The notes under the pieces: model-generated | What the model saw: only the letters and a program-made list of their open reading frames with translations | Told to the model about the DNA's origin: nothing | Database searches by the model: none | Part shown: piece by piece, positions 15,297 through 26,442 of the stretch | Layout: each line of letters starts with the position of its first letter | How positions within the stretch are numbered: the stretch's first letter is position 1 | DNA from: F1-60-MAGs149 sp037133755 | Lineage (GTDB): Bacteria; Actinomycetota; Thermoleophilia; Gaiellales; F1-60-MAGs149 | Direction: 5' to 3' | Length of the DNA stretch: 64,000 nucleotides | Assembly: GCA_037133755.1 (NCBI GenBank) | Contig: JBAXNN010000007.1 | Location: forward strand, 1-64,000 | Position numbers and translations under genes: made by a program

Positions 15297-16562
15297 GTGG
15301 CCGCTACCGCTTCTGACGTTCGAGACCTCGCGCTTGCCGAGGAGGGTGTTCGCCGCATCGTGTGGTCCGACCATGACATGCCGGTCCTGCGTGGTATTCG
15401 CGAGCGTTTTCTTGCGGAACGGCCGCTCGCGAACATCCGCATTGCCGCCTGTCTGCACGTCACGAGCGAGACCGCGAACCTGATGCGCACGTTGCGCGAC
15501 GGCGGCGCGGAGGTCGCACTGTGCGCGTCGAATCCGCTCTCCACGCAAGACGACGTCGCAGCAGCGCTCGTGACCGAGTACGGCGTCGCCGTCTACGCCA
15601 GGCGCGGCGAGGACGACGAGACGTACTACCGACACATCAACGCCGTCGCAGACATCCGTCCGCACATCACGATGGACGACGGCGCCGACGTCATTGGCGT
15701 GTTGCACGCCACGCGGCGCGAGCTGCTCGATGGCGTGATCGCCGGCACGGAGGAGACGACGACGGGCGTGATCCGCCTGCGCGCCATGGAGGCCGATGGG
15801 GTCTTGGGTTTCCCGGTCATCGCCGTCAACGAGGCGCAGACGAAGCACCTGTTCGACAATCGTTACGGCACCGGCCAGTCGACGATCGACGGCATCATCC
15901 GCGCCACCAACGTGCTGCTTGCCGGCCGTACGTTCGTCGTTGCCGGGTACGGATGGTGCGGGCGTGGTCTGGCCGAGCGCGCCCGCGGACTTGGTGCGCA
16001 CGTGATCGTCACCGAGGTCGACCCGCTGCGCGCGCTGCAGGCGGCGATGGACGGCTTCCGGGTCTCCACGATGGCGGAGGCGGCGCCGGTGGGCGACATC
16101 TTCTGCACCGCGACGGGCGATAAGGACGTGATTCGGGGCGAGCACTTCGACCAGATGAAGGACGGCGCGATCGTCGCGAATACCGGGCACTTCAACGTCG
16201 AGCTCGACCTCGCCGCGCTGCGCGATCGCGCGATCGCGACCAGCCTGCCGCGCCCCTCGGTCGAGCAGTTCAGCTTCGCCGACGGCCGGACGATCAATCT
16301 GCTGGCCGATGGGCGGCTCGTCAACCTTGCTGCAGCCGAGGGACACCCGGCCTCGGTGATGGACATGAGCTTCGCCAATCAGGCGCTGTCCGTCGAGTAC
16401 GCGGTGCGCCATGCTGACACCCTCGAGCAGCGCGTCTACGTCGTGCCGCCGGTGATCGACGAGGAGATCGCACGCCTCAAGCTCGCGGCGATGGGCATCG
16501 AGATCGATGCGCTCACCGACGAGCAGCGACGGTACCTCAGCAGCTGGACCGAGGGGACGTAG
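15297..16562 (+). CDS. ahcY: Adenosylhomocysteinase
   Basis: A 421-residue enzyme that hydrolyses S-adenosylhomocysteine to adenosine and homocysteine, closing the methyl cycle. Recognisable blocks are ASNPLSTQDDVAAAL, TTTGVIRLRAM, IAVNEAQTKHLFDNRYGTGQ, the NAD-binding VVAGYGWCGRGLA, and VANTGHFNVELDL. Length is normal for the short bacterial form, and the C-terminal lysine-tyrosine region (RYLSSWTEGT) is intact. It is followed by mtnA after 12 bases, grouping two steps of S-adenosylmethionine by-product recycling. The start GTG matches the leaderless promoter pattern. Confidence 0.97.
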   Translation: MAATASDVRDLALAEEGVRRIVWSDHDMPVLRGIRERFLAERPLANIRIAACLHVTSETANLMRTLRDGGAEVALCASNPLSTQDDVAAALVTEYGVAVYARRGEDDETYYRHINAVADIRPHITMDDGADVIGVLHATRRELLDGVIAGTEETTTGVIRLRAMEADGVLGFPVIAVNEAQTKHLFDNRYGTGQSTIDGIIRATNVLLAGRTFVVAGYGWCGRGLAERARGLGAHVIVTEVDPLRALQAAMDGFRVSTMAEAAPVGDIFCTATGDKDVIRGEHFDQMKDGAIVANTGHFNVELDLAALRDRAIATSLPRPSVEQFSFADGRTINLLADGRLVNLAAAEGHPASVMDMSFANQALSVEYAVRHADTLEQRVYVVPPVIDEEIARLKLAAMGIEIDALTDEQRRYLSSWTEGT

Positions 16563-16574
16563 GGCGGTGTCGGC

Positions 16575-17585
16575 GTGACGCTGGCACCCGCGGACATCAT
16601 CCGGCTCGAGCGGGGCGCGATCGTGATGCTCGATCAGACGCTGCTGCCGCAGGTGCGACGGGAGCGCCGCTGCGCATCCGTGCCCGACCTCGTCGATGCC
16701 ATCATCGTGCTGGCAATCCGCGGTGCGCCCGCACTGGGCGTGGCGGGGGCCATGGGTGTTGCGCTGGCCGCCGACCACGCGCCCGACGAGCCCGACGCCT
16801 TCCGGCGGTCCGTGCTCTCCGACGCTGCGGTGATCGCCGCTGCGCGGCCGACCGCGGTCAATCTCGCCGTTGGCGTGCGGTACGCACTGGACGCTGTCGC
16901 TGACGTCTGGGATGAGCCGGCCCGTGCGCGCGAGGTGCTCGCGGCCGCGGCGCGTGACTTCCACGCCGACGAGGTTCGTCGCTGCGAGGCGATTGGCGCG
17001 CACGGCGCTGCGCTGTTCGGTGACGAGGCCCGTATCTGCACGATCTGCAACGCGGGAGCGCTGGCGACCGGCGGCTACGGCACCGCACTCGGCGTGGTCC
17101 GCTCGGTCCACGCGGCGGGTCGTCTCGGCGGCGTCATCGTTCCCGAGACGCGGCCGCTGTTGCAGGGGGCCCGACTGACCGCCTGGGAGTTAGGGCAGGA
17201 CGGCATTCCGCATCGCGTGCTGCCCGATGGTGCCGTGGCGGGGCTCTTCGCCCGCGGCGAGATCGATGGCGTCATCGTGGGAGCAGATCGCATCGCGGCG
17301 AACGGCGACACGGCAAACAAGGTCGGCACCTATTCGCTGGCGGTCCTGGCCCGCCACCACGGCGTGCCGTTTCACGTGGCGGCACCGTGCACGACGATCG
17401 ATGGCGCCACCCCCGACGGTGCCGCGATCCCGATCGAGGAGCGGAGCCGGGAGGAGTTGGGCGAGACGGTCCCGGCAACAAGCCCCGTCTGGAATCCGGC
17501 CTTCGACGTGACGCCCGCGTCGCTGATCAACTCGATCATCACCGAAAGCGGCGTGCTGACGGCGCCGTTCGACCTACGCGCGTAG
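16575..17585 (+). CDS. mtnA: S-methyl-5-thioribose-1-phosphate isomerase
   Basis: A 336-residue aldose-ketose isomerase of the methionine salvage pathway that converts methylthioribose 1-phosphate to the ribulose form. The family motifs are IRGAPALGVAGAMGVAL, ICNAGALATGGYGTALGV, ETRPLLQGARLTAWEL and IVGADRIAANGDTANKVGTY, which carries the catalytic aspartate. The start is a GTG. No other salvage genes are in the window, so upstream supply may come from a phosphorylase and kinase or from MTA phosphorylase elsewhere. Confidence 0.95.
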   Translation: MTLAPADIIRLERGAIVMLDQTLLPQVRRERRCASVPDLVDAIIVLAIRGAPALGVAGAMGVALAADHAPDEPDAFRRSVLSDAAVIAAARPTAVNLAVGVRYALDAVADVWDEPARAREVLAAAARDFHADEVRRCEAIGAHGAALFGDEARICTICNAGALATGGYGTALGVVRSVHAAGRLGGVIVPETRPLLQGARLTAWELGQDGIPHRVLPDGAVAGLFARGEIDGVIVGADRIAANGDTANKVGTYSLAVLARHHGVPFHVAAPCTTIDGATPDGAAIPIEERSREELGETVPATSPVWNPAFDVTPASLINSIITESGVLTAPFDLRA

Positions 17586-17612
17586 CGAAGCGCGCGCTCC
17601 TCCTGCGGCGAG

Positions 17613-18299
17613 GTGGGCGAGGCTGCGGCGATGGATCCGTTGCGGGCACTCGCCGATCATCGCTGCGTGGTGTGCGATGCGCGGGGCGCCGTTCTCTGCG
17701 CACGCTGCCGTCCACAACTGCCGTGGCTGGCGGGACCGCTGTGCGCACGCTGCGGCGAGCCCGACCCCTACGCGCGCCTGCGTTGTGCGTTGTGCGTGCG
17801 ACTTGGCAGCGGGGTTGCCTCGGCGCGCTCGGCGATTGTCCACGACGCGGTCGGTGGGTCGATCGTACGCGCCTGGAAAGACGCGGCGCGCACGTCGGTC
17901 GCGCCACTCGCCGCGGCCTGCATCGTCGCCGCCGTACCGCGCCGCACCGCGGATGTCATCGTGCCGGTACCAGCGGCCCGCGCCCGGGCCGCTTGGCGCG
18001 GCGTCGACGGCCCAACGGCGTTGGCGGTCCTGCTCGGACGGGCGTGGGGGCTGCCCGTCAGAGGTGACGTGCTGCTGCGCGTGCGTGACCGGCCGCAGCG
18101 CGGGCTCACGGCTGCGCAGCGCCGTCGCAACGCCGCGGGGTCGATGGAGGCGCGGGGAAGCATCGCCGGCCGGGTGCTGCTCATCGACGATGTGCTGACG
18201 ACCGGAGCGACCGTCCGTGCTGCCGCCCTGAGTCTCCGTCGCGCAGGCGCGGAACAGGTCGATGTGGTCACGTTCGCCCGAGTTGCAACGATCACGTAA
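17613..18299 (+). CDS. ComF family phosphoribosyltransferase-like protein
   Basis: A 228-residue protein with an N-terminal cysteine cluster (CVVCDARGAVLCARC and CARCGEPDPYARLRCALC) and a C-terminal phosphoribosyltransferase fold ending in VLLIDDVLTTGAT, the PRPP-binding loop. This is the ComF layout. ComF is required for DNA uptake in transformable bacteria, but family members occur in many non-competent species and the function is otherwise unclear. A second start is the ATG at 17631. It lies downstream of mtnA with a 27-base gap. Confidence 0.9.
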   Translation: MGEAAAMDPLRALADHRCVVCDARGAVLCARCRPQLPWLAGPLCARCGEPDPYARLRCALCVRLGSGVASARSAIVHDAVGGSIVRAWKDAARTSVAPLAAACIVAAVPRRTADVIVPVPAARARAAWRGVDGPTALAVLLGRAWGLPVRGDVLLRVRDRPQRGLTAAQRRRNAAGSMEARGSIAGRVLLIDDVLTTGATVRAAALSLRRAGAEQVDVVTFARVATIT

Positions 18300-18373
18300 A
18301 GGCCCGCAGATCTTGTTGCGTATGGCCGTCGGAGGAGTAAGGTGGGCCCAACGTCAGACGAGGAGGTGTCCCG

Positions 18374-18700
18374 GTGGAAGTCAGGGTGCACGCACGACAC
18401 GTTGATGTCTCGCCCGAAGTCAGGGCTATGGCTGCGAGCAAGCTCGAGGCCATTGCGCGGCTATTGCCGCCTGATGCGACGGCCGACGTCGAGTTCTTCG
18501 AGGAACGCAACCCGCGGATCAAGCAGCGGAGCATTGCCGAGGTGACGATCATGGCGCGCGGCAAGGTGCTACGCGCACGTGCTGCGGGGTCGGCCTTCAG
18601 TGAGGCCATGATCCATGCGGTCCGCAATGTCCGGCAGGAGGCATCCGACCTCCACCATCGCCGGCGCGCGCATCCGCATCGGGGACTCAAGACCGCCTAG
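18374..18700 (+). CDS. hpf: Ribosome hibernation/association factor, short HPF-YfiA type
   Basis: A 108-residue protein resembling the short HPF/YfiA ribosome-binding domain (VRVHARHVDVSPEVRAMAAS, then AEVTIMARGKVLRARA and a basic C-terminus HHRRRAHPHRG). It would bind the 30S decoding centre and promote inactive ribosomes in stationary phase. The GTG start is preceded by AGGAGG at 18361-18366, one of few strong Shine-Dalgarno sites in the window. The long-form C-terminal dimerisation domain common in actinobacteria is absent. A candidate TAAGGT hexamer lies at about 18338. Confidence 0.8.
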   Translation: MEVRVHARHVDVSPEVRAMAASKLEAIARLLPPDATADVEFFEERNPRIKQRSIAEVTIMARGKVLRARAAGSAFSEAMIHAVRNVRQEASDLHHRRRAHPHRGLKTA

Positions 18701-18725
18701 GCCCTCGGTCATCCGAGTGCAGACG

Positions 18726-18770
18726 ACGCCGTCGTCCGTCGACGCCAGCTGGCGCGGCGGGCGACGGCGT
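18726..18770. terminator. Candidate bidirectional terminator between hpf and a convergent gene
   Basis: ACGCCGTCG at 18726-18734 pairs with CGACGGCGT at 18762-18770, with an inner CGCCAGCTGGCG palindrome at 18743-18754. It lies between convergent genes but has no T-tract, so the call is tentative. Confidence 0.35.
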
Positions 18771-18786
18771 TGATCGTGCTGGGGGT

Positions 18787-19923
18787 CTAGTCCTTGAGTC
18801 CGAGTCGCGCCCGGCACGCCGCGCGCACCGCTGGCACCGACGAGCCGGTGAACCACTGGATGGCACCCGGCTCCGGGGCGGGTGAGCGCAGGAGCGCATC
18901 GAACGCGGCCAGGGCGCGTCCCGCGTCGTCCTCGTTTGCCCAGCGCTCGATCTCGTCGCGCCAGTCGTGCCACTGGGTGGCGAGTTCGCGGCGCAGATAC
19001 GCCGTGCCAATGGCGCGCCACGCGTCGCCGTCGAACTCGGACTGCGCCGACCCGAGAAACCGGATCGCGCCACGCGTCCCCAGTTCGCGCAGCAGGGGAG
19101 CAGCGGCCTCCGCGGGACAGCGGCCCCCCTCGGATTCCGACCGTGGCAGGCAGCGCCGCAGCACGGCGTCGCGCAGATCAGGATCATCCTCGGCGACGAG
19201 CGCGAGTTCGTGGGCGGCATGCCAGAGCAAGATCGGTGCCTCATGGTCAAGCAGCGTCTCGCCGATCGTGCGCGCCACCTCGGCGAACGTCACGTCGTCC
19301 GAGAGTGCAGCCACCGTGGTCTCGGCGACCCATTCGTCAGCAACCATCACGCGCGCGCCGCCCGGCGCCAGCGCCTCGGTGGCGTTCGCGAGGTCCGTAA
19401 TCAGCCGGCGCAGGCTCTCGAGGTCGAGGATCGGGATGTCGCCTGTCGTGGCACTGAAGGCCTCGGGATCGATCACGGTTCGCGTCAGCCACGCGGCAAA
19501 CGGTTCGGGATCGTCGTTGAGCAGCGCGACGAGCGCCTTCGTGCCGCCCTGCGTGCCAACCATCACGCGCTCGCCGGGGCGGAGAATCGCGGTCAGCACC
19601 TCGTCGCCGGGCTCGAGGGTCACGACTGCCTCGAGCAGCGCGCGCCGGCCGGCGATCTGCGCCAGCGCATCGCCCACCTCATCGTCCATCCGCAGCGCGT
19701 GGAGCAGTAGCTCGACGACCGCGGGATCGGGCGCATCGGCGGGGTACGGCGGAAAGAGTCGCACCAGGACGCTGACGGCCTCGCTGTCGAGATCCTCCAG
19801 CTCGCGGCGTTGGCGATCGATACGGCGGCCTGCCTCGAGCGCCGTCACATCCCCCGCGATCCACGCCTCGAGCAACGTGGTGATGGGGGACACGGGGGCG
19901 GTGGGGTGTGGATCACCAGTCAC
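18787..19923 (-). CDS. Hypothetical protein, divergent from secA
   Basis: I do not recognise this protein of about 378 residues. It is rich in Glu, Asp, Ala and Leu, predicted soluble, with no signal peptide or membrane segment, and looks alpha-helical, with stretches such as PAVVELLLHALRMDDEVGDA that would suit a helical-repeat fold. Coding potential is supported by normal codon composition and by convergence with hpf and divergence from secA. I prefer the GTG at 19923, which has TACCGT 8 bases upstream on its strand; a TTG at 19932 is the longer alternative but would overlap that hexamer. Confidence 0.75.
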   Translation of the reverse strand: MTGDPHPTAPVSPITTLLEAWIAGDVTALEAGRRIDRQRRELEDLDSEAVSVLVRLFPPYPADAPDPAVVELLLHALRMDDEVGDALAQIAGRRALLEAVVTLEPGDEVLTAILRPGERVMVGTQGGTKALVALLNDDPEPFAAWLTRTVIDPEAFSATTGDIPILDLESLRRLITDLANATEALAPGGARVMVADEWVAETTVAALSDDVTFAEVARTIGETLLDHEAPILLWHAAHELALVAEDDPDLRDAVLRRCLPRSESEGGRCPAEAAAPLLRELGTRGAIRFLGSAQSEFDGDAWRAIGTAYLRRELATQWHDWRDEIERWANEDDAGRALAAFDALLRSPAPEPGAIQWFTGSSVPAVRAACRARLGLKD

Positions 19924-19931
19924 GCCAGACA

Positions 19932-19937
19932 ACGGTA
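19932..19937 (-). promoter_or_regulatory. Candidate -10 element (TACCGT) of the hypothetical gene divergent from secA
   Basis: On the minus strand TACCGT ends 8 bases before a GTG at 19923. Together with the secA hexamer it makes a compact divergent promoter in a 68-base spacer. Confidence 0.4.
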
Positions 19938-19978
19938 GTTGGGGCCTCTATCTCAGGCGGCGCTCAGGTCCCGACTGG

Positions 19979-19984
19979 TAGGGT
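19979..19984 (+). promoter_or_regulatory. -10 element (TAGGGT) of leaderless secA
   Basis: TAGGGT ends 7 bases before the secA ATG at 19992; there is no Shine-Dalgarno sequence in between, so secA mRNA is predicted to be leaderless. Confidence 0.55.
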
Positions 19985-19991
19985 TCGTCCC

Positions 19992-22692
<2,701 letters not shown>

Positions 22693-22700
<8 letters not shown>

Positions 22701-23835
22701 CGCGCCGGAGGCGCTGTCGGCAGACGACCTCGCGGCTGCCGTCGCGGATCTCAAGGCGCGGCTGGTCTGGGTACGCGACTATCTCGACCCAGGACAACTG
22801 CAAACACGTCTCGACGAGCTCGATGGTCAGATCGGTGCGCCAGGCTTTTGGGACGATCAGGAGCGAGCCGTCAAGGTGTCTGCTGAGCGCACGCGCGCTG
22901 CGCGTAAGCTCGAGCTGTACGAGAGTCTCAGCACCGATGTCGAAGACGCTGGCGATCTCGTGGCCATGCTCTCGGACGCGCCAGAGCTCGCCGACGAGGT
23001 GAGTGTTCAGGTTGTCAGCCTCGGGGGACGGATCGACGAGCTGGAGGAGGGCGCACTCTTCTCGGGGGAGTACGACGCCGGTCCGGCCGTCGTGACGATC
23101 AGCGCGGGAGCCGGTGGCACCGATTCGATGGATTGGGCCGAGATGTTGTTGCGCATGTACCTGCGCTGGGCGGAACGCCGCGGATTCAAGAGCGAATTGC
23201 TTGAAGCCTCGCCGGGTGAAGAAGCAGGCCTCAAGTCTGTTTCGTTGCTTGTCGACGGCGAGAACGCCTACGGCATCATGGGCGCCGAGAAGGGAGTGCA
23301 TCGCTTGGTGCGTCTCTCGCCCTTCGACTCGGCACACCGTCGCCACACCGCCTTCGCGCGCGTCGATGTGACGCCGTGGGTGGACGAAGACGTGGATGTC
23401 GAGATCGATGAGAGCGACCTCCGTATCGACACCTACCGCGCATCGGGTGCCGGTGGGCAGCACGTCAACAAGACCGATTCAGCGGTGCGCATCACGCACA
23501 TGCCGACGGGCATCGTCGTGCAGTGCCAGAACGAGCGCTCCCAGACGTCGAACAAGCAGACCGCCATGCGCGTCCTCAAGAGCCGCCTGATCGAGCTTGA
23601 ATTGAAGAAGCGCGAGGAGGAGTTGGCGAAGGCGCGGGGAACGTCGCAGGACAACTCGTTTGGTAGCCAGATTCGCAGTTACGTCCTGCATCCGTACACG
23701 ATGGTCAACGACCATCGCACGAACCGGAAGGACGGCAACGTGCAGGCCGTACTTGATGGCGATATCGATCCTTTTATCCGCGACTTCCTCCTCCGCCGCA
23801 CCGCCGCGGATGGCGACGTCGTTGCGGAATCGTGA
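22693..23835 (+). CDS. prfB: Peptide chain release factor 2
   Basis: A 380-residue class I release factor that reads UAA and UGA. The SPF tripeptide (SPFDSAHRRHT) near residue 208 is the RF2 codon-recognition motif, and GAGGQHVNKTDSAV near 254 carries the GGQ motif that triggers peptide release. The reading frame is continuous from the GTG at 22693, with no in-frame TGA, so the autoregulatory +1 frameshift found in many bacteria is absent. The start overlaps the secA stop. Confidence 0.97.
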
Positions 23836-23859
23836 TCGCCTGACCCGGAATTCGGCTGA

Positions 23860-23865
23860 TAGGGT
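23860..23865 (+). promoter_or_regulatory. Candidate -10 element (TAGGGT) of ftsE
   Basis: TAGGGT ends 12 bases before the ATG at 23878, predicting a leader of only about 5 bases. It supports the longer ftsE start over the internal ATG at 24091. Confidence 0.45.
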
Positions 23866-23877
23866 GGGTGCGCGACG

Positions 23878-24783
23878 ATGTTGAAACGCGATACCCCCAC
23901 GGATGCGCTGCGCGGACCGTTCGACGCCGATGATCCCGGCCCGGTGAGTATCGCGTCGACCGAGCTCCGAAGCGAGCACGAACTCGAGCGGGAGGCCGAG
24001 GAACGCCGTCGCCGCCGTGCTGAGGCACTGTCGGAACTCGCGGGCGAGACCAGCGAGTTCCGTCGGCCGTTTGCGCCGCGCCAGGACGCGATGATCCTGC
24101 TGGAGGACGTCACCAAGGTCTATCCGGGTGACGTCGTCGGCCTTCGCGACGTCTCGTTGCAGATCGACAAGGGCGAGTGGGTGTTCCTCGTCGGCCCGTC
24201 TGGTTCCGGCAAGTCGACGTTCATCAAGCTCCTGCTCAAGGAAATCGACGCGACCAGCGGTAACGTCCAGGTCGGTGGCCGGTCGCTGCGCACCCTGAAG
24301 CGCTCCCAGGTGCCGAAGCTGCGCCGCAACATCGGCTGCGTCTTCCAGGACTTCAAACTGCTGCCGTCGCGCACGGTGTACGAGAACGTCGCCTACGCCC
24401 TTGAGGTCCAGGGGCAGCGTCGCGAGATCATCGAGCGCAAGGTGCCCGAGATCATCGGACTCGTGGGTCTGGCCGACAAGATCGACAAGCTCCCGCACGA
24501 GCTGTCCGGCGGTCAGCAGCAGCGCGTCTCCATCGCCCGCGCCTTCGTCAACCATCCGCCGCTCCTGATCTGCGACGAGCCGACCGGCAACCTCGACCCC
24601 GAGACGTCGATCGGCATCATGCAGCTGCTCTACCGCATTAATCGCGCTGGCACCACGATCCTCATGGCCACGCACGACCGCGAGATGGTCGACAAGATGC
24701 GTCGCCGCGTGATCGCCCTCGAAGAGGGCCGTGTCGCGCGCGACGATCGCCGCGGTGGCTACGTCGAGGAGGACGAGGCGTAA
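23878..24783 (+). CDS. ftsE: Cell division ATP-binding protein FtsE with N-terminal extension
   Basis: This ABC ATPase pairs with FtsX and controls peptidoglycan hydrolases at the septum. From residue 72 it is a standard FtsE: MILLEDVTKVYPGDVVGL, Walker A GPSGSGKST near 107, the Q-loop in CVFQDFKLLPSRTVYENVAY, signature LSGGQQQRVSIARA, and Walker B LLICDEPTGNLD. The first 71 residues are extra compared with the usual roughly 230-residue FtsE and are highly charged (ELEREAEERRRRRAEALSEL, probably helical). The internal ATG at 24091 would give the canonical protein, but a promoter hexamer near 23860 and the open frame favour the longer form. Confidence 0.94.
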   Translation: MLKRDTPTDALRGPFDADDPGPVSIASTELRSEHELEREAEERRRRRAEALSELAGETSEFRRPFAPRQDAMILLEDVTKVYPGDVVGLRDVSLQIDKGEWVFLVGPSGSGKSTFIKLLLKEIDATSGNVQVGGRSLRTLKRSQVPKLRRNIGCVFQDFKLLPSRTVYENVAYALEVQGQRREIIERKVPEIIGLVGLADKIDKLPHELSGGQQQRVSIARAFVNHPPLLICDEPTGNLDPETSIGIMQLLYRINRAGTTILMATHDREMVDKMRRRVIALEEGRVARDDRRGGYVEEDEA

Positions 24784-25691
24784 TGGAGACCCGCTGGAAG
24801 TTCTTCATCGTGGAGGCCCTCAAGTCGCTCCGTGGCAACTTCGCGACGACCATCGCTGCGGTCGTGACGGTCCTGGTCGTGATGTTCATCGCCGGCATCG
24901 GGATCGCGCTGGGCTCCTACGTCTACAACTACTCCAACAAGGTGCGTGACGACGTCACGATCCGCGCGTACCTCAAGGATTCGGCGTCGCCGAAGCAGAT
25001 CGCCGACATCCAGCGCACGATTACGGAGACGCCCGGCGTCGCCGACGGCTCGCTCGAGTTCATCTCCAAGGACGACGCGATCCTGCGCCTCGAGAAGCAG
25101 CTCGGCAAGGATTCCGAGCTCCTCAAGTTGACGCTCGGCAATCCGCTGCCCGCCTCATTCGAGTTCAAGGCCGAGAATCCTGATCAGACCTCCACGGTGG
25201 CAGCGGCAATCGCGGGGTTGCCGGGTCTCGATGCGCCACAACCAGGGCTGCCAAATCCCGACTACGGCGCCGGTAAGGCCGATCGCGTGCTCAGGACCGC
25301 GGGCACCATCACCCTCGTGTTGCTCGGCATGGGCGTGGTGCTCGCGATCGCCGCGGTCTTGCTGATCGGCAACACGATCCGCCTATCGATCTTCGCCCGC
25401 CGGCGGGAGGTCGAGGTGATGAAACTCGTTGGCGCCACCAACTGGTTCGTCCGCCTGCCCTTCATGATCGAGGGCATGGTCTGTGGCGTCGCCGGAGCGG
25501 TGCTGGCATCGATCCTGCTGGCGCTGAGTTATCAGACACTGCTGGCAGATCGTGTGGAGTCGTCGATGACCGCCGGCGGTGGACCAACCGCAATCGCCTT
25601 CCCGCTCCTCGTGATCCTGTTGATCCTTGCCGGTCTTGGTATCGGCGCGTTGGGGTCCGGGCTGACCATGCGCCGCTTCCTGCAGGTCTGA
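24783..25691 (+). CDS. ftsX: Cell division protein FtsX
   Basis: A 302-residue membrane protein with a helix near residues 20-45, an extracellular domain, and three helices in the C-terminal half (LVLLGMGVVLAIAAVLLIGN and later segments), the FtsX topology. RRREVEVMKLVGATNWFVRLPF is the conserved cytoplasmic loop contacting FtsE. The ATG overlaps the ftsE stop in TAATG. In actinobacteria FtsEX activates the NlpC/P60 hydrolase RipC; no such hydrolase is in the window. Confidence 0.96.
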   Translation: METRWKFFIVEALKSLRGNFATTIAAVVTVLVVMFIAGIGIALGSYVYNYSNKVRDDVTIRAYLKDSASPKQIADIQRTITETPGVADGSLEFISKDDAILRLEKQLGKDSELLKLTLGNPLPASFEFKAENPDQTSTVAAAIAGLPGLDAPQPGLPNPDYGAGKADRVLRTAGTITLVLLGMGVVLAIAAVLLIGNTIRLSIFARRREVEVMKLVGATNWFVRLPFMIEGMVCGVAGAVLASILLALSYQTLLADRVESSMTAGGGPTAIAFPLLVILLILAGLGIGALGSGLTMRRFLQV

Positions 25692-25719
25692 GCGAGCGGA
25701 TTTCCGTCTCCGCGACGGG

Positions 25720-25725
25720 TACTCT
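25720..25725 (+). promoter_or_regulatory. -10 element (TACTCT) of the leaderless response-regulator gene
   Basis: TACTCT ends 6 bases before the ATG at 25732 and no Shine-Dalgarno site is present. Confidence 0.55.
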
Positions 25726-25731
25726 TGGCGC

Positions 25732-26442
25732 ATGAGCGAGACGCGACTGCCGCGCATGCTGTTCGTCGAGGACGACCCGGTGATCCGCCAGGCGACCGCG
25801 GACTATCTGACGCGCAATGGGTTCGACGTCGTGACCGCGGAGGACGGCGATGCCGGGCTCGAGGCCTGGCGTGCCAACGAGCTCGTGCTGGCGCTGCTCG
25901 ACGTGATGCTGCCCGGGATGGACGGGGTGTCGCTGTGTCGCGCGATTCGTGCCGAGTCACAGATTCCCGTGATCCTGATGTCTGCCCGTTCGGACCCGAT
26001 CGATGTCGTCATGGGGCTCGAGGCTGGCGCCGACGACTACGTCACCAAGCCCTTCGAGCCGGCCGTGCTCGCGGCGCGCCTGCGGGCCGCGTTGCGTCGC
26101 GTCGCGTCCACCGACGAAGACCGGCCTGCGATCGTCGAGATTGGGTCGCTCATCGTCGATCGCGAGGGCTACGAGGTCACGCGCGACGGCGAGCCGTTGG
26201 CGCTCACGCCGACGGAGTACCGCCTGCTGATCGAGTTCGTGGACAACGTCGGCATGGCGCTGGATCGGGCGACCCTGCTCGACCGTGTCTGGGGCTATGG
26301 CTGGGCAGGAGACACGCGCCTGGTCGACGTGCACGTGCAGCGGCTGCGCGCCAAGATCGAGGCCGATCCGGCTTCGCCTGAACTGGTGCAGACGGTGCGG
26401 GGCGTCGGCTACAAGCTGGTGCGCCCGAGCGAGGATCCGTGA
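25732..26442 (+). CDS. OmpR-family response regulator (MtrA-like context)
   Basis: A 236-residue two-component regulator. The receiver domain has the acidic pair in FVEDDP, the phospho-acceptor D57 in LLDVMLPGMDG, and the switch lysine in DDYVTKPFEP. The C-terminal winged helix has LTPTEYRLLIEFVDN and the recognition-helix region DVHVQRLRAKIEAD. The order regulator, kinase, GerMN lipoprotein resembles mtrA-mtrB-lpqB of other actinobacteria, which controls cell wall and division genes; orthology is inferred from order only. Confidence 0.93.
   Translation: MSETRLPRMLFVEDDPVIRQATADYLTRNGFDVVTAEDGDAGLEAWRANELVLALLDVMLPGMDGVSLCRAIRAESQIPVILMSARSDPIDVVMGLEAGADDYVTKPFEPAVLAARLRAALRRVASTDEDRPAIVEIGSLIVDREGYEVTRDGEPLALTPTEYRLLIEFVDNVGMALDRATLLDRVWGYGWAGDTRLVDVHVQRLRAKIEADPASPELVQTVRGVGYKLVRPSEDP

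Noticed and set aside
15240..15297. SAH or SAM riboswitch before ahcY
   Set aside because: Only 9 bases separate ahcY from the upstream gene and the start appears leaderless, leaving no room for a riboswitch.
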